This document shows, piece after piece, positions 8,057 to 16,210 of a stretch of DNA of 64,000 bases. The position numbers were made by a program, and so were the translations under genes. Origin of the DNA: Aminobacter ciceronei (GTDB lineage Bacteria > Pseudomonadota > Alphaproteobacteria > Rhizobiales > Rhizobiaceae); contig NZ_JACJHY010000003.1 in the NCBI RefSeq assembly GCF_014138625.1, forward strand, positions 124,001-188,000, in the 5' to 3' direction. Each line of letters begins with the position of its first letter. Position 1 is the stretch's first letter. The notes under the pieces are model-generated. The model was not told the origin of the DNA, ran no database searches, and saw nothing but the letters and a program-made list of their open reading frames with translations.

Positions 8057-8728
8057 TTGAAGTTCGACCTGTCGATCCTTGCCAAGCATATCCCCTTCCT
8101 GTTGGAAGGGGCGTGGCTGACGTTGCAGGCCTGCACGCTTGCCGTCGTCGGCTCGCTGGCGCTGGGTCTTGTCGTTGGCGCGATGCGCACCTCGGCGTCG
8201 CCGCTGCTCAACCGGGTGGCTGCGGTCTATATCGACATTTTCCGCAACATCCCGTTCATCGTGCAGCTGTTCTTCTTCTATTTCGGCCTGCCCGAGATCG
8301 GCATCTACATCGACGCCTTCACCACCGGCGTCGTCGCGCTGTCGATCGCCGGCGGCGCCTTCACCTCTGACGTCATTCGCTCGGGCATCCTGGCAATCGA
8401 CCCGGGCGTCATCGAGGCAGCGCAGGTCAGCGGTCTGAGGAAGATCACAATCTTCCGCAAGATCATTCTGCCGATTGCCCTGCGCGCCTCGGTGAGACCT
8501 TTGGGCTCGGTCTTCATCAACCTGATCCTGACCTCGTCGATCCTGTCGACGATCACGCTCAACGAACTGACCGGCTCCGCCAAGATCGTCGCATCGAACA
8601 CCTTCCGTCCGTTCGAGGTCTATTTTGTCCTGCTCGTCGCCTACGCCGCGCTGACCTATGCCGTTTCGATCCTGATCGGCATGCTGCACCGCTACCTCAA
8701 CCGTCACCAGGAAGAGGGAGCCGTCTGA
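8057..8728 (+). CDS. Amino-acid-type ABC transporter permease 1
   Basis: The 223-residue membrane protein belongs to the polar amino acid (HisM/GlnP) permease family. It has about five transmembrane helices, the family opening I-P-F-L-L-E-G-A-W-L-T-L, the R-N-I-P-F-I-V-Q-L-F-F-F segment, and an EAA-like loop (V-I-E-A-A-Q-V-S-G-L). I choose the TTG at 8057, which has GGGAACG upstream and gives the usual family start (LKFDLSIL). An ATG at 8024 lies within the operator/promoter and would precede the predicted transcription start. The stop overlaps the next start (TGATG). Confidence 0.85.
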   Translation: MKFDLSILAKHIPFLLEGAWLTLQACTLAVVGSLALGLVVGAMRTSASPLLNRVAAVYIDIFRNIPFIVQLFFFYFGLPEIGIYIDAFTTGVVALSIAGGAFTSDVIRSGILAIDPGVIEAAQVSGLRKITIFRKIILPIALRASVRPLGSVFINLILTSSILSTITLNELTGSAKIVASNTFRPFEVYFVLLVAYAALTYAVSILIGMLHRYLNRHQEEGAV

Positions 8729-9399
8729 TGCGCTACGGGGATTTCACGCCGTTCGACATCATTCTGCTGCTGCAGGGTCTTGGCGTTTCGCTGGCCTTGT
8801 TCGTCTCGACCACGCTGATCGGCCTCGTCATCGGCACCGCATGGGCGGTGGTCCGCTTCTACCGCGTGCCGGTGCTGATGCAACTCGTCACCTTCGTCGC
8901 CGAACTGCTCAAGAATTCGCCTGTCCTGGTGCAACTGTTCCTGGTGTTCTTTGGCCTGCCGGCGTTCCTCAAGATCAACGTCACGCCGACTGAAGCCGCC
9001 GTCATCACGCTCTCGGGCAACAGTGCCGCCTTCATCTACGTCATCGCCGTTTCGGCCATCGAGTCGGTCGGTCGCGACCAGATCGAGGCCGCGCGGGTCT
9101 TCGGCCTGACGCGTTGGCAGATCCTGCGCCGGGTGATCGCGCCGCAGGCGACAGCCTTCGCCATCGGGCCGCTGACCGGCCTTCTGGTCAACCAGTTGCA
9201 AGTCACCTCGCTGATCTCGGTCATCGGCGTGATGGATCTGACCAAGGTCGGCAACATTCTCAACCTGCGCACGCTGAAGCCGTTCATCGTCTGGACCGCC
9301 GTAGGCCTGGTCTATTACCTCACCGCCAAGCTGGTGACCTATGCCGGCGCGCGCTTCGAGAAGCGGCTTCGCGCCCATACCGCCTGGAAGGGTCTGTAA
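8728..9399 (+). CDS. Amino-acid-type ABC transporter permease 2
   Basis: The 223-residue second permease is paralogous to its neighbour, with L-L-K-N-S-P-V-L-V-Q-L-F in place of the R-N-I-P motif and the EAA loop Q-I-E-A-A-R-V-F-G-L near residue 122. The pair forms a heterodimeric channel in the inner membrane. The ATG shares a base with the upstream stop codon, and the ATPase gene follows directly, so the operon is tightly coupled. Confidence 0.88.
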   Translation: MRYGDFTPFDIILLLQGLGVSLALFVSTTLIGLVIGTAWAVVRFYRVPVLMQLVTFVAELLKNSPVLVQLFLVFFGLPAFLKINVTPTEAAVITLSGNSAAFIYVIAVSAIESVGRDQIEAARVFGLTRWQILRRVIAPQATAFAIGPLTGLLVNQLQVTSLISVIGVMDLTKVGNILNLRTLKPFIVWTAVGLVYYLTAKLVTYAGARFEKRLRAHTAWKGL

Positions 9400-10131
9400 A
9401 TGATCAGCATCACCGGCCTGCGCAAATCCTTCGGCGCCGCCACTGTCCTCAACGGCATCGACCTCGAGATCCGCCAAGGCGAGGTCGTCTCGGTGCTCGG
9501 CTCGTCCGGCTCGGGCAAGTCGACGCTGATCCGCTGCATCAACGGCCTGGAGAAGATCGACGCCGGCAAGATCACTGTCGACAATTTTGACGTCTCCAAG
9601 CCGCGCGAGCTTGCCGAGGCGCGCAAGCGTTCGGGTACCGTGTTCCAGCTGTTCAATCTTTATCCGCACATGACTGCAGTGCAGAACGTGGCACTTGCCC
9701 CGGTCGAGGTGCTGAAGGTGCCGCGCAAGCAGGCCGAGGCAGAGGCGCGCGAGCTGTTGAATTCAGTCGGGCTTTCCGAGCGTGCCGACGCCTATCCTTC
9801 CCAACTGTCAGGCGGCCAGCGTCAGCGCGTCGGCATCTGCCGGGCGCTGGCGATGAAGCCGAGCTATCTTCTGCTCGACGAGGTCACCAGCGCGCTCGAC
9901 CCCGAGATGACGTCGGAGGTGCTGTCGATCCTGGCCAATCTCGCCAAGGGCGGCACGACGATGGTCTTCGTCACCCACGAGATCGAGTTTGCGCGCTCCA
10001 TTTCGTCGCGCATTGCTTTCCTCGACAAGGGCCAGCTCATCGCCGACCTGCCGACCGAAGATTTCTTCTCCGCCACGGGCATGGCCCTGCCGCGCGTGGC
10101 CCAGTTCCTCTCCAAGATGCGTAAAGACTGA
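9400..10131 (+). CDS. Amino-acid-type ABC transporter ATPase
   Basis: The 243-residue ATPase has Walker A GSSGSGKST (about residues 34-42), signature LSGGQRQRV (about 131), Walker B YLLLDEVTSALD (about 150) and the switch His in F-V-T-H-E. The Q-loop is present (VFQLFNLYPH). It closely follows the GlnQ/HisP pattern and powers import with the two upstream permeases. It begins at the first base after the stop of permease 2. Confidence 0.92.
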   Translation: MISITGLRKSFGAATVLNGIDLEIRQGEVVSVLGSSGSGKSTLIRCINGLEKIDAGKITVDNFDVSKPRELAEARKRSGTVFQLFNLYPHMTAVQNVALAPVEVLKVPRKQAEAEARELLNSVGLSERADAYPSQLSGGQRQRVGICRALAMKPSYLLLDEVTSALDPEMTSEVLSILANLAKGGTTMVFVTHEIEFARSISSRIAFLDKGQLIADLPTEDFFSATGMALPRVAQFLSKMRKD

Positions 10132-10132
10132 A

Positions 10133-11056
10133 ATGATCCTGCTTGCCAATTCCGAGGCCTGGCCCGGCTTCTCCAAGAGCGTCGAACTTCTGAAGGCTGG
10201 CCGCCACGGCATCGATGCCATGGTTGCCGGCATCAGCGAGGTCGAGCGCGAGGTCAAGGTCCGTTCGGTCGGCTTCGGCGGCTGGCCGAACATGCTCGGC
10301 CGCATGGAGTTCGACGCCGGCGTCATGGACGGCACGACGCGCGAAGTGGGCTCGGTCGGTGCGGTGCCCGATACCATCCCGGTGGCAGCGCTCGCCCATG
10401 AGGTGATGAAGAGGCTGCCGCACGTCATGCTGACCGGCGACGGCGCCCGCCGCTTCGCCACCGAGATCGGCTTCGGCGTCGACGAAACGCTCTACGAAGA
10501 CAGCAAGCGTGTCTGGTGGCAGCGGCTCGAAAAGGAACTGTCGCCGGAGGAGCTGGCGAAGTTCCCCGACATCGCGCTCGCGCCGCTCAGCCGCACCATC
10601 ACCGACCCCGAACGGGTACGCGACACCACAGTATTCCTGTCCAAGGACAGCCTTGGCGGGCTCAATGTCGTGACCTCGACGTCGGGCTGGGCGTGGAAAT
10701 ATCCCGGCCGTCTCGGCGACTCGCCGATCCCAGGCGCCGGCTTCTACGCCGACAGCCGTTTCGGCGCCGCCGCTTGCACCCATACCGGCGAGATGACCAT
10801 GCGCTGCGGCACCGCGCGCACCATCGTGCTCGCCATGCGCCTCGGTCATTCGCTGGAGCAGGCCATAGCCCTTGCCATCGACGAGCTGCGCGAGCTGAAG
10901 GACGGCTTCTTGGCCGGCGTCGTCATCCACGCGCTCGACGCCAAGGGCAACCACAAGGTTGTCAGCCTGAATTGCGAAGAGCAGATCAAATACTGGTTCT
11001 GGGACACCGATTTGCCCGAACCGGAACATCGCTTCGCCGAACCGTTCATATCCTAA
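10133..11056 (+). CDS. Glycosylasparaginase-like Ntn hydrolase with serine at nucleophile position
   Basis: The 307-residue protein matches the N4-(beta-N-acetylglucosaminyl)-L-asparaginase/isoaspartyl peptidase family. Family members cut GlcNAc-Asn linkages and mature by self-cleavage before a nucleophilic Thr. The diagnostic stretch G-R-L-G-D-S-P-I-P-G-A-G-F-Y-A-D is intact (about residues 192-207), as are the following C-T-H-T-G-E and G-T-A-R elements. The usual H-D-T-I-G site reads K-D-S-L-G, placing Ser173 where Thr is expected. The start lies two bases after the ATPase stop. Its place inside an ABC operon, with a ROK kinase nearby, suggests intracellular breakdown of an imported GlcNAc-Asn-like substrate. 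Confidence 0.82.
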   Translation: MILLANSEAWPGFSKSVELLKAGRHGIDAMVAGISEVEREVKVRSVGFGGWPNMLGRMEFDAGVMDGTTREVGSVGAVPDTIPVAALAHEVMKRLPHVMLTGDGARRFATEIGFGVDETLYEDSKRVWWQRLEKELSPEELAKFPDIALAPLSRTITDPERVRDTTVFLSKDSLGGLNVVTSTSGWAWKYPGRLGDSPIPGAGFYADSRFGAAACTHTGEMTMRCGTARTIVLAMRLGHSLEQAIALAIDELRELKDGFLAGVVIHALDAKGNHKVVSLNCEEQIKYWFWDTDLPEPEHRFAEPFIS

Positions 11057-11076
11057 CAACCCGAGGGAGAGGGAAT

Positions 11077-11874
11077 ATGAAGAACCTGATCACGAAACTC
11101 GCCGGCATGGCCCTGGCCGTGGGCCTTGCGGCCACCGGTGCTGCCCAGGCCGGCAAGATCGACGAGATCCGCGAGCGCGGCACCGTGCGCATCGGCGTGT
11201 CGCTTGGCGGCGAGCCGATCGGCTTCCGCGACGCCCAGAACAACCCGGTCGGCTATGACGTCGACGTTGCCACCCAGCTCGCCGAGAAGCTCGGCGTGCC
11301 GGTCGAATTCGTGGACGTGTCGGGCGACGCCCGCATCTCGATGCTGGTGTCGGGCCAGATCGACATCGCGGTTGCCAACACCTCGGCGACGCTCGAGCGC
11401 GCCAAATCGGTGGATTTCTCGATCCCTTACAACCGCGCCGGCCTGCGCATCATCGTCCAGAAGGACGCCGGCATCACCTCGCTGGAAGGCCTCGCCGGTA
11501 AGAAGATCGTCGTCGGCCGCGGCTCGACCGGCGAGACCTTCATCAAGAAGGCAGCACCTGAGGCCGAGCTCGTTTATACCGACAACTTCTCGCCTGAAGG
11601 CGTGCTGCTGCTGCAGCAGAAGCGGGTCGACGCGGCCATCGAGGACTCCTCGCTGCTCGACTATCTCGCCACCAAGAACGAGAACCTGGTGACGCTACCG
11701 GGCCTGCACTCCAACGACCCGATCGGCATCGCTGTCGCTAAGGGCGACGAGGGCTTCGTCCGCTGGATCGACATGTTCGTCTCCGACTATATCCAGAGCG
11801 GCGCTTATGAGACGAACTACAAGAAGTGGTGGGGCGAAACAGCCAACCCGCCGGCACTGACCCCGCTCTGGTAA
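11077..11874 (+). CDS. Amino-acid-type ABC transporter substrate-binding protein
   Basis: The 265-residue periplasmic protein has a signal peptide ending GAAQA and the family-3 solute-binding layout: R-G-T-V-R-I-G-V, G-F-R-D-A-Q-N-N-P-V-G-Y-D-V-D-V and D-I-A-V-A-N-T-S-A-T, followed by K-K-W-W-G near the end. GAGGGAGAGGG precedes the ATG. It should define the ligand of the transporter; context suggests a glycosylated asparagine or similar amino-acid conjugate. A terminator hairpin follows. Confidence 0.9.
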   Translation: MKNLITKLAGMALAVGLAATGAAQAGKIDEIRERGTVRIGVSLGGEPIGFRDAQNNPVGYDVDVATQLAEKLGVPVEFVDVSGDARISMLVSGQIDIAVANTSATLERAKSVDFSIPYNRAGLRIIVQKDAGITSLEGLAGKKIVVGRGSTGETFIKKAAPEAELVYTDNFSPEGVLLLQQKRVDAAIEDSSLLDYLATKNENLVTLPGLHSNDPIGIAVAKGDEGFVRWIDMFVSDYIQSGAYETNYKKWWGETANPPALTPLW

Positions 11875-11890
11875 GACAGGGCTGAGGCAG

Positions 11891-11917
11891 CGGGCAGGCG
11901 GGAAGCCTGCCCGTTTT
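11891..11917. terminator. Rho-independent terminator between convergent operons
   Basis: CGGGCAGGC pairs with GCCTGCCCG across a five-base loop (GGGAA) and is followed by TTTT. It ends the ABC operon on the plus strand and lies just outside the convergent LacI gene. Confidence 0.8.
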
Positions 11918-11921
11918 GCAT

Positions 11922-12920
11922 TCAGGACGTTGCCCTTGCCACGAAGAAGGTCGGCACCGTCACCTCGGCATGGCCGTTGCCAAACTGCTCCGGCGTCGCC
12001 AGGAAGCGCAGGATTTCGCCGACATAGGTCTTTTTGTCATAACCGATCGACGAGATCGGGTAGGCCTCGAAATCGGTCAGCGACAGATTGTCGAAGCCAT
12101 AGAGGCGGAAGCGCTCTGGCCTGTTGCCGGGAAAGGCATCGCGGTGGACGTCCATGATGCCCATGGCCATCGCATCCGAGGTGCAGAACACCGCGTCGGT
12201 CGTTGGCCATTCAGGCGACAGCGCGACGTGGCGGCCGCTCTGGTAGGAGTAGTCACCGCGCAGTTCGGCAACCAGCCTTATGCCGCGCTTGGCCATCTCG
12301 GCCTTGTAGTTGGCGATGCGCTGCTGCTCGACCGGTGAGGACACGCGGCCGGTCACAAGCGCTGCGGTGGCAACGCCCTTGCTGGCGGCGTCGGCGACAG
12401 CTCCGGCAATGCCGGTCGCTTCATCGGGCACGACTGAAGGCGACGAGCCGTCATGCATGCCGTTGAGCATCAGAACGTCGTCGCTGCGGAACATCTTGCG
12501 TACGCTTTCGGCGTCGGCGAAGTCGGAAAACACCAGTGCGGCATCGACATGATAGGCAACGCCGTTGCGCAGGAACTCCTCGATGCGCTCGACCGAGCCG
12601 ACGCGCAGGAAGATCACCTGCTTGCCGATCGACTGGATGTCGCTGATCAGCAGGTCGAACAGGTCGAGGTCGGAGAAGTCGTGGATGTGGTTGACGATGA
12701 CGGCAATCAGGTTGACCGTCTTGGTGGTCAGGCTGCGGGCCAGAAGATTGGGCTTGAAGCCGAGCTTGTCTGCTGCTTCAAGCACACGCGCGCGCTTGTC
12801 GGCGGAGACGGGACGGCTTTCGCTCGACAGCGCCCGCGAGGCGATCGCGCGCGACACGCCAGCCAGCTCGGCGACATCGGCGATGGTCGGCGACGTTCGT
12901 CGTTTGCGCGTACTGTCCAT
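11922..12920 (-). CDS. LacI-family transcriptional regulator
   Basis: The 332-residue repressor has an N-terminal LacI helix-turn-helix (T-I-A-D-V-A-E-L-A-G-V-S-R-A-I-A-S-R-A-L) and hinge (L-G-F-K-P-N-L-L-A-R-S-L), then a periplasmic-binding-protein-like sensor domain. The ATG at 12920 has AAAGG upstream and places the helix-turn-helix at the usual distance from the N-terminus; a longer in-frame start is unlikely. It is divergent from the ROK kinase and convergent with the ABC operon, and probably binds the palindrome at 8025-8038. The inducer may be a GlcNAc derivative (inference). Confidence 0.9.
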   Translation of the reverse strand: MDSTRKRRTSPTIADVAELAGVSRAIASRALSSESRPVSADKRARVLEAADKLGFKPNLLARSLTTKTVNLIAVIVNHIHDFSDLDLFDLLISDIQSIGKQVIFLRVGSVERIEEFLRNGVAYHVDAALVFSDFADAESVRKMFRSDDVLMLNGMHDGSSPSVVPDEATGIAGAVADAASKGVATAALVTGRVSSPVEQQRIANYKAEMAKRGIRLVAELRGDYSYQSGRHVALSPEWPTTDAVFCTSDAMAMGIMDVHRDAFPGNRPERFRLYGFDNLSLTDFEAYPISSIGYDKKTYVGEILRFLATPEQFGNGHAEVTVPTFFVARATS

Positions 12921-13004
12921 AAGTGCCTTTGCGAGTTTTGGTCTTGAAATTCGGGCGCCGTGGCCAGACGTCCCGCAGCATTCATCCATCCGGGAACTGA
13001 TTTC

Positions 13005-13919
13005 ATGCTTACCTGCTTCGACATTGGCGGTTCAACGATAAAAAGCGCGCGTGCGCGCTCGCCCGGCGAAATCGAGATCATCGACCGGGTGAAGACACCG
13101 CTCGACGACTTCACGGCTTTCGCCGCCGTCATTGCCGAACGCGTGGCGCTGGATCGCGGCACAACACGGGGCGTTGCCATTTCGATCGCCGGCGTCGTCG
13201 ACCCGGCCTCCGGCAGCCTGAAATGCGCCAACATCCCTTGCGTCGACGGCCGCATCATCGCCGCCGATCTCGAGGCTGAGATCGGCCTGCCGGTGTGGAT
13301 CGCCAACGATGCTGACTGTTTTGCCATGGCGGAAGCGACTGAAGGGGCAGGGCGCGGCCATCGCAATGTCTTCGGCATCATCCTTGGAACCGGCGTCGGC
13401 GGCGGCCTGGTCATCGACGGGCGCTTGGTCACCGGTGCTGGCGGTTACGCCGGCGAATGGGGCCACGGCCAGGCGCTTGCCACAAGGGTCGGCACGCCGC
13501 CAGTCGACATCCCGCATTTCACCTGCGGCTGCGGCCAGGTCGGCTGCGTCGACACCATCGGCGGGGCGCGCGGGGTCGAGAAGCTGCATCATTTCCTGTG
13601 CGGTGACGCGCTGTCGAGCACCGAGGTCATCGACCGCTGGCGCGAAGGGGAGCCGAAGGCGCGCCGCACCATGGGCATTTATCTCGAGCTCGTCGGCGTT
13701 CCGCTGGCGCTGACCATGAACATCATCGGCTCGTCCATCGTTCCCGTTGGTGGCGGCCTGTCCAACGTGCCCGAGCTGATCGAGGCGCTCGACAACCAGG
13801 TGCGCAGCCGCACGCTGCGGCGTGCGCAAGGCCCGCTGGTGGTCAAGGCCGCCTTGACCACCGAACCGGGCCTCATCGGCGCCGCAGCCGTCGGTTTCCA
13901 GGAGCTCGCCAATGTCTGA
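13005..13919 (+). CDS. ROK-family sugar kinase
   Basis: The 304-residue cytoplasmic kinase has the ROK phosphate motif D-I-G-G-S-T-I-K at the N-terminus, the sugar site N-D-A-D-C-F-A-M-A-E (about residues 105-114), G-T-G-V-G-G-G-L, G-E-W-G-H (about 162) and the zinc motif C-G-C-G-Q-V-G-C (about 179-186). This is the pattern of N-acetylglucosamine and glucose/fructose kinases. Beside the glycosylasparaginase it would suit phosphorylation of released GlcNAc. It overlaps cutC by eight bases. Confidence 0.88.
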   Translation: MLTCFDIGGSTIKSARARSPGEIEIIDRVKTPLDDFTAFAAVIAERVALDRGTTRGVAISIAGVVDPASGSLKCANIPCVDGRIIAADLEAEIGLPVWIANDADCFAMAEATEGAGRGHRNVFGIILGTGVGGGLVIDGRLVTGAGGYAGEWGHGQALATRVGTPPVDIPHFTCGCGQVGCVDTIGGARGVEKLHHFLCGDALSSTEVIDRWREGEPKARRTMGIYLELVGVPLALTMNIIGSSIVPVGGGLSNVPELIEALDNQVRSRTLRRAQGPLVVKAALTTEPGLIGAAAVGFQELANV

Positions 13920-14637
13920 GAAAATCCGTCTCGAAGTCTGCGTCGACAGCCCGCAAAGCCTGGCTGCGGCGATTGAAGGCGGTGCCGACCGCATCGAATT
14001 GTGCGCGGCGCTCGAAACCGGCGGCCTCACGCCGTCGCCCGGCCTGATGGCGCTTGCCGCCCAGGCGCCGATCCCGGTCTATGCAATGATCCGCACCCGC
14101 CCCGGTGCCTTCGTCTTTGACGATGCGGATGTTGCTACCTTGCTGGCCGACATCGACGCGGTGCGTGCCGCCGGGCTGGCGGGTGTCGTGCTCGGCGCCA
14201 ACAGGCCGGACGGTTCGCTGGACCACGAGTTACTTGCGCGCCTGGCCGGCCAGGCCAAGGGGCTCGGCATGACGCTGCATCGCGCCTTCGACCTTGCCGG
14301 GCCTGACTTCAGCGAGGCGGTCGAGCTCGCCGTCGCTCTCGGTTTCGAGCGCATCCTGACCTCGGGCGGCGAAACCACGGCATTGAAGGGGCTCGACGCG
14401 CTGGCTAGGTGCTTCGACCATGCGCAAGGCCGCATCGTCATCATGCCGGGATCCGGCGTCAATCTCGACACTGTCGGCGCGATCAAGGCGCGGCTGCCGC
14501 TGCGCGAAATCCACTCGTCCTGCTCGTTGGCATCAGACGCACCCGCCGACAAGGCGCTGGAACTCGGCTTTGTCGCGCTCCGGCCAAAGCACACCGACAC
14601 AGGCGTCGTGCGCAGGATGAAGGCGGCACTGGCGTAG
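13912..14637 (+). CDS. cutC: CutC family protein
   Basis: The 241-residue protein matches CutC across its length: L-E-V-C-V-D-S-P-x-S at the start, A-D-R-I-E-L-C-A-A-L-x-x-G-G-L-T-P-S, R-P-x-x-G-x-F-V, L-H-R-A-F-D, I-L-T-S-G-G and a closing H-S-S-C. It is a TIM-barrel protein once linked to copper tolerance, but its real reaction is not settled. Being translationally coupled to a sugar kinase rather than to metal genes hints at a carbohydrate role here (inference). Confidence 0.9.
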   Translation: MSEKIRLEVCVDSPQSLAAAIEGGADRIELCAALETGGLTPSPGLMALAAQAPIPVYAMIRTRPGAFVFDDADVATLLADIDAVRAAGLAGVVLGANRPDGSLDHELLARLAGQAKGLGMTLHRAFDLAGPDFSEAVELAVALGFERILTSGGETTALKGLDALARCFDHAQGRIVIMPGSGVNLDTVGAIKARLPLREIHSSCSLASDAPADKALELGFVALRPKHTDTGVVRRMKAALA

Positions 14638-14644
14638 GGTGGGC

Positions 14645-16201
14645 TCAGGCCTTCTCGCCCAGTTCTTTGGACGAGACCTCGTAGAGTACCTTGTCAGTCT
14701 GGGCGTCGACACCGACAAGGCTGACCTCATGGCCCCAGAGCCGCTGGATGTAGCGTATCGTCTCGTTGCGCGTTTCCTCGACCAGCGTCGCGCCATTGTG
14801 CACGGTGTGCTTGATGCGCAGCTTGCGGTCGCCCTTGAGGTCGGCATCCACTGCCTGGATGTCGGGCTGGGTCATGCCGACATCGTAGCTGTTGGCGAGG
14901 CTCGAACGCACGCGTTCGTAACCGCGCTCGTCGTGAATCGCCATCACCTCGTAATAGGGGTCCGATGATTCTTCCTGCAGCGAAAACAGCCGCATGTCGC
15001 GGATCAGCGCCGGGCTCAGGAACTGCCGGATGAAGGATTCGTCGCGGTGCGTGGCCCAGGCGTCGAGCAGTGTGCCGCACCAGTCGCCATTGCCGGCGAA
15101 GTCGGGGAACCAGTCGCGGTCTTCCGCCGTCGGTTCGGTGCAGATGCGCTGGATGTCGCGCATCATGTTGAAGCCCAGCGTATAGGGATTGAGCCCACCG
15201 TAGCGCGGGTCGTCGAAATGCGGCTGGAACACGACGTTGGAATGGTTCTGCAGCACCTCCAGCATGGTGCCTTCGCTGATCTGGCCCTTGTCATAGAGGC
15301 TGTTCATGATTGTGTAGTGGACAAAGGTGGCGCAGCCCTCGTTCATCACCTTGGTTTGCCGCTGCGGGTAGAAATACTGCGCGATGACCCGGACGATGCG
15401 CAGGATCTCGCGTTGCCAGGGCTTGAGCACGGGGCTGTTTTTCTCCAGGAAGTAGAGCAGGTTCTCCTCGGGATACTCGATCGCCGACTGCCGTTCCGAC
15501 ATGTCGGTCTGGACCTCGCGCGGGGCTTCTGCCTCGGCCGCTTGCGGCAGGGTGCGCCACAGGTCGCTGAAGGTGCGCTCTTCGTGCTCCAGCCGCTCTC
15601 GAATGCGTGCCCGCTCGCGCTCGACCGACAGGCGCGGACGGCGGCGGTAGCGGAACACTGCCTGCGGCATCAGCGCGTGCGCTGCATCCAGCACGGCCTC
15701 GACGGCAGCCGGGCTGTAGCGTTCCTCGCAACGCGCGATGAAGCTCTTGGCAAACTCCATATAAGGGAGGATTGCGCCAGCGTCGGTCCATTGCTGGAAC
15801 AGGTAATTGTTCTTGAAGAAGTGATTATGGCCGAACGACGCATGCGCGATGACCAGCGTCTGCAGCGCCATGGTGTTTTCTTCCATGAGATAGGTGATGC
15901 AGGGATTGGAGTTGATCACCAGCTCATAGGCGAGTCCCATCCGCCCCTTGCGATAAAGGTTGGACTCGTGGACGAAATGTTTGCCGAAGGACCAGTGCTG
16001 GTACATCAGCGGCATGCCGATCGAAGAATAGGCGTCCAGCATCTGCTCGGACGAGATCACCTCGATCTGGTTGGGGTAGAAGTCGAGGCGAAGCTCGTTG
16101 ACCGCGATCTCGCGGATCGCGTCATAGGCGCGCGACAGGTCGTCAAAGTTCCAGTCGGAACTGGTGAACAGCAGCGGCAACTGTTTCGAACGTTTTTCCA
16201 A
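14645..16201 (-). CDS. SpoVR family protein
   Basis: The 518-residue cytoplasmic protein corresponds to E. coli YcgB and Bacillus SpoVR. Typical stretches include Y-P-N-Q-I-E-V-I, M-Y-Q-H-W-S-F-G-K, Y-E-L-V-I-N-S-N-P, H-A-S-F-G-H-N-H-F-F and N-E-G-C-A-T-F-V-H. The reaction is unknown. The start is TTG at 16201, chosen because GAGGA lies eight bases upstream and no later Met occurs before residue 54. It is the last gene of the prkA-yeaH-spoVR operon, nine bases after yeaH. Confidence 0.92.
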   Translation of the reverse strand: MEKRSKQLPLLFTSSDWNFDDLSRAYDAIREIAVNELRLDFYPNQIEVISSEQMLDAYSSIGMPLMYQHWSFGKHFVHESNLYRKGRMGLAYELVINSNPCITYLMEENTMALQTLVIAHASFGHNHFFKNNYLFQQWTDAGAILPYMEFAKSFIARCEERYSPAAVEAVLDAAHALMPQAVFRYRRRPRLSVERERARIRERLEHEERTFSDLWRTLPQAAEAEAPREVQTDMSERQSAIEYPEENLLYFLEKNSPVLKPWQREILRIVRVIAQYFYPQRQTKVMNEGCATFVHYTIMNSLYDKGQISEGTMLEVLQNHSNVVFQPHFDDPRYGGLNPYTLGFNMMRDIQRICTEPTAEDRDWFPDFAGNGDWCGTLLDAWATHRDESFIRQFLSPALIRDMRLFSLQEESSDPYYEVMAIHDERGYERVRSSLANSYDVGMTQPDIQAVDADLKGDRKLRIKHTVHNGATLVEETRNETIRYIQRLWGHEVSLVGVDAQTDKVLYEVSSKELGEKA

Positions 16202-16210
16202 CTTGCATCC

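Noticed and set aside
8704-9669. Long minus-strand frames opposite the ABC transporter genes
   Set aside because: High-GC shadow frames with Asp/Arg/Gly/His-rich composition and no recognisable domain. The same applies to the long antisense frames over smoE, mtlK, groEL, the nrd genes and metH.
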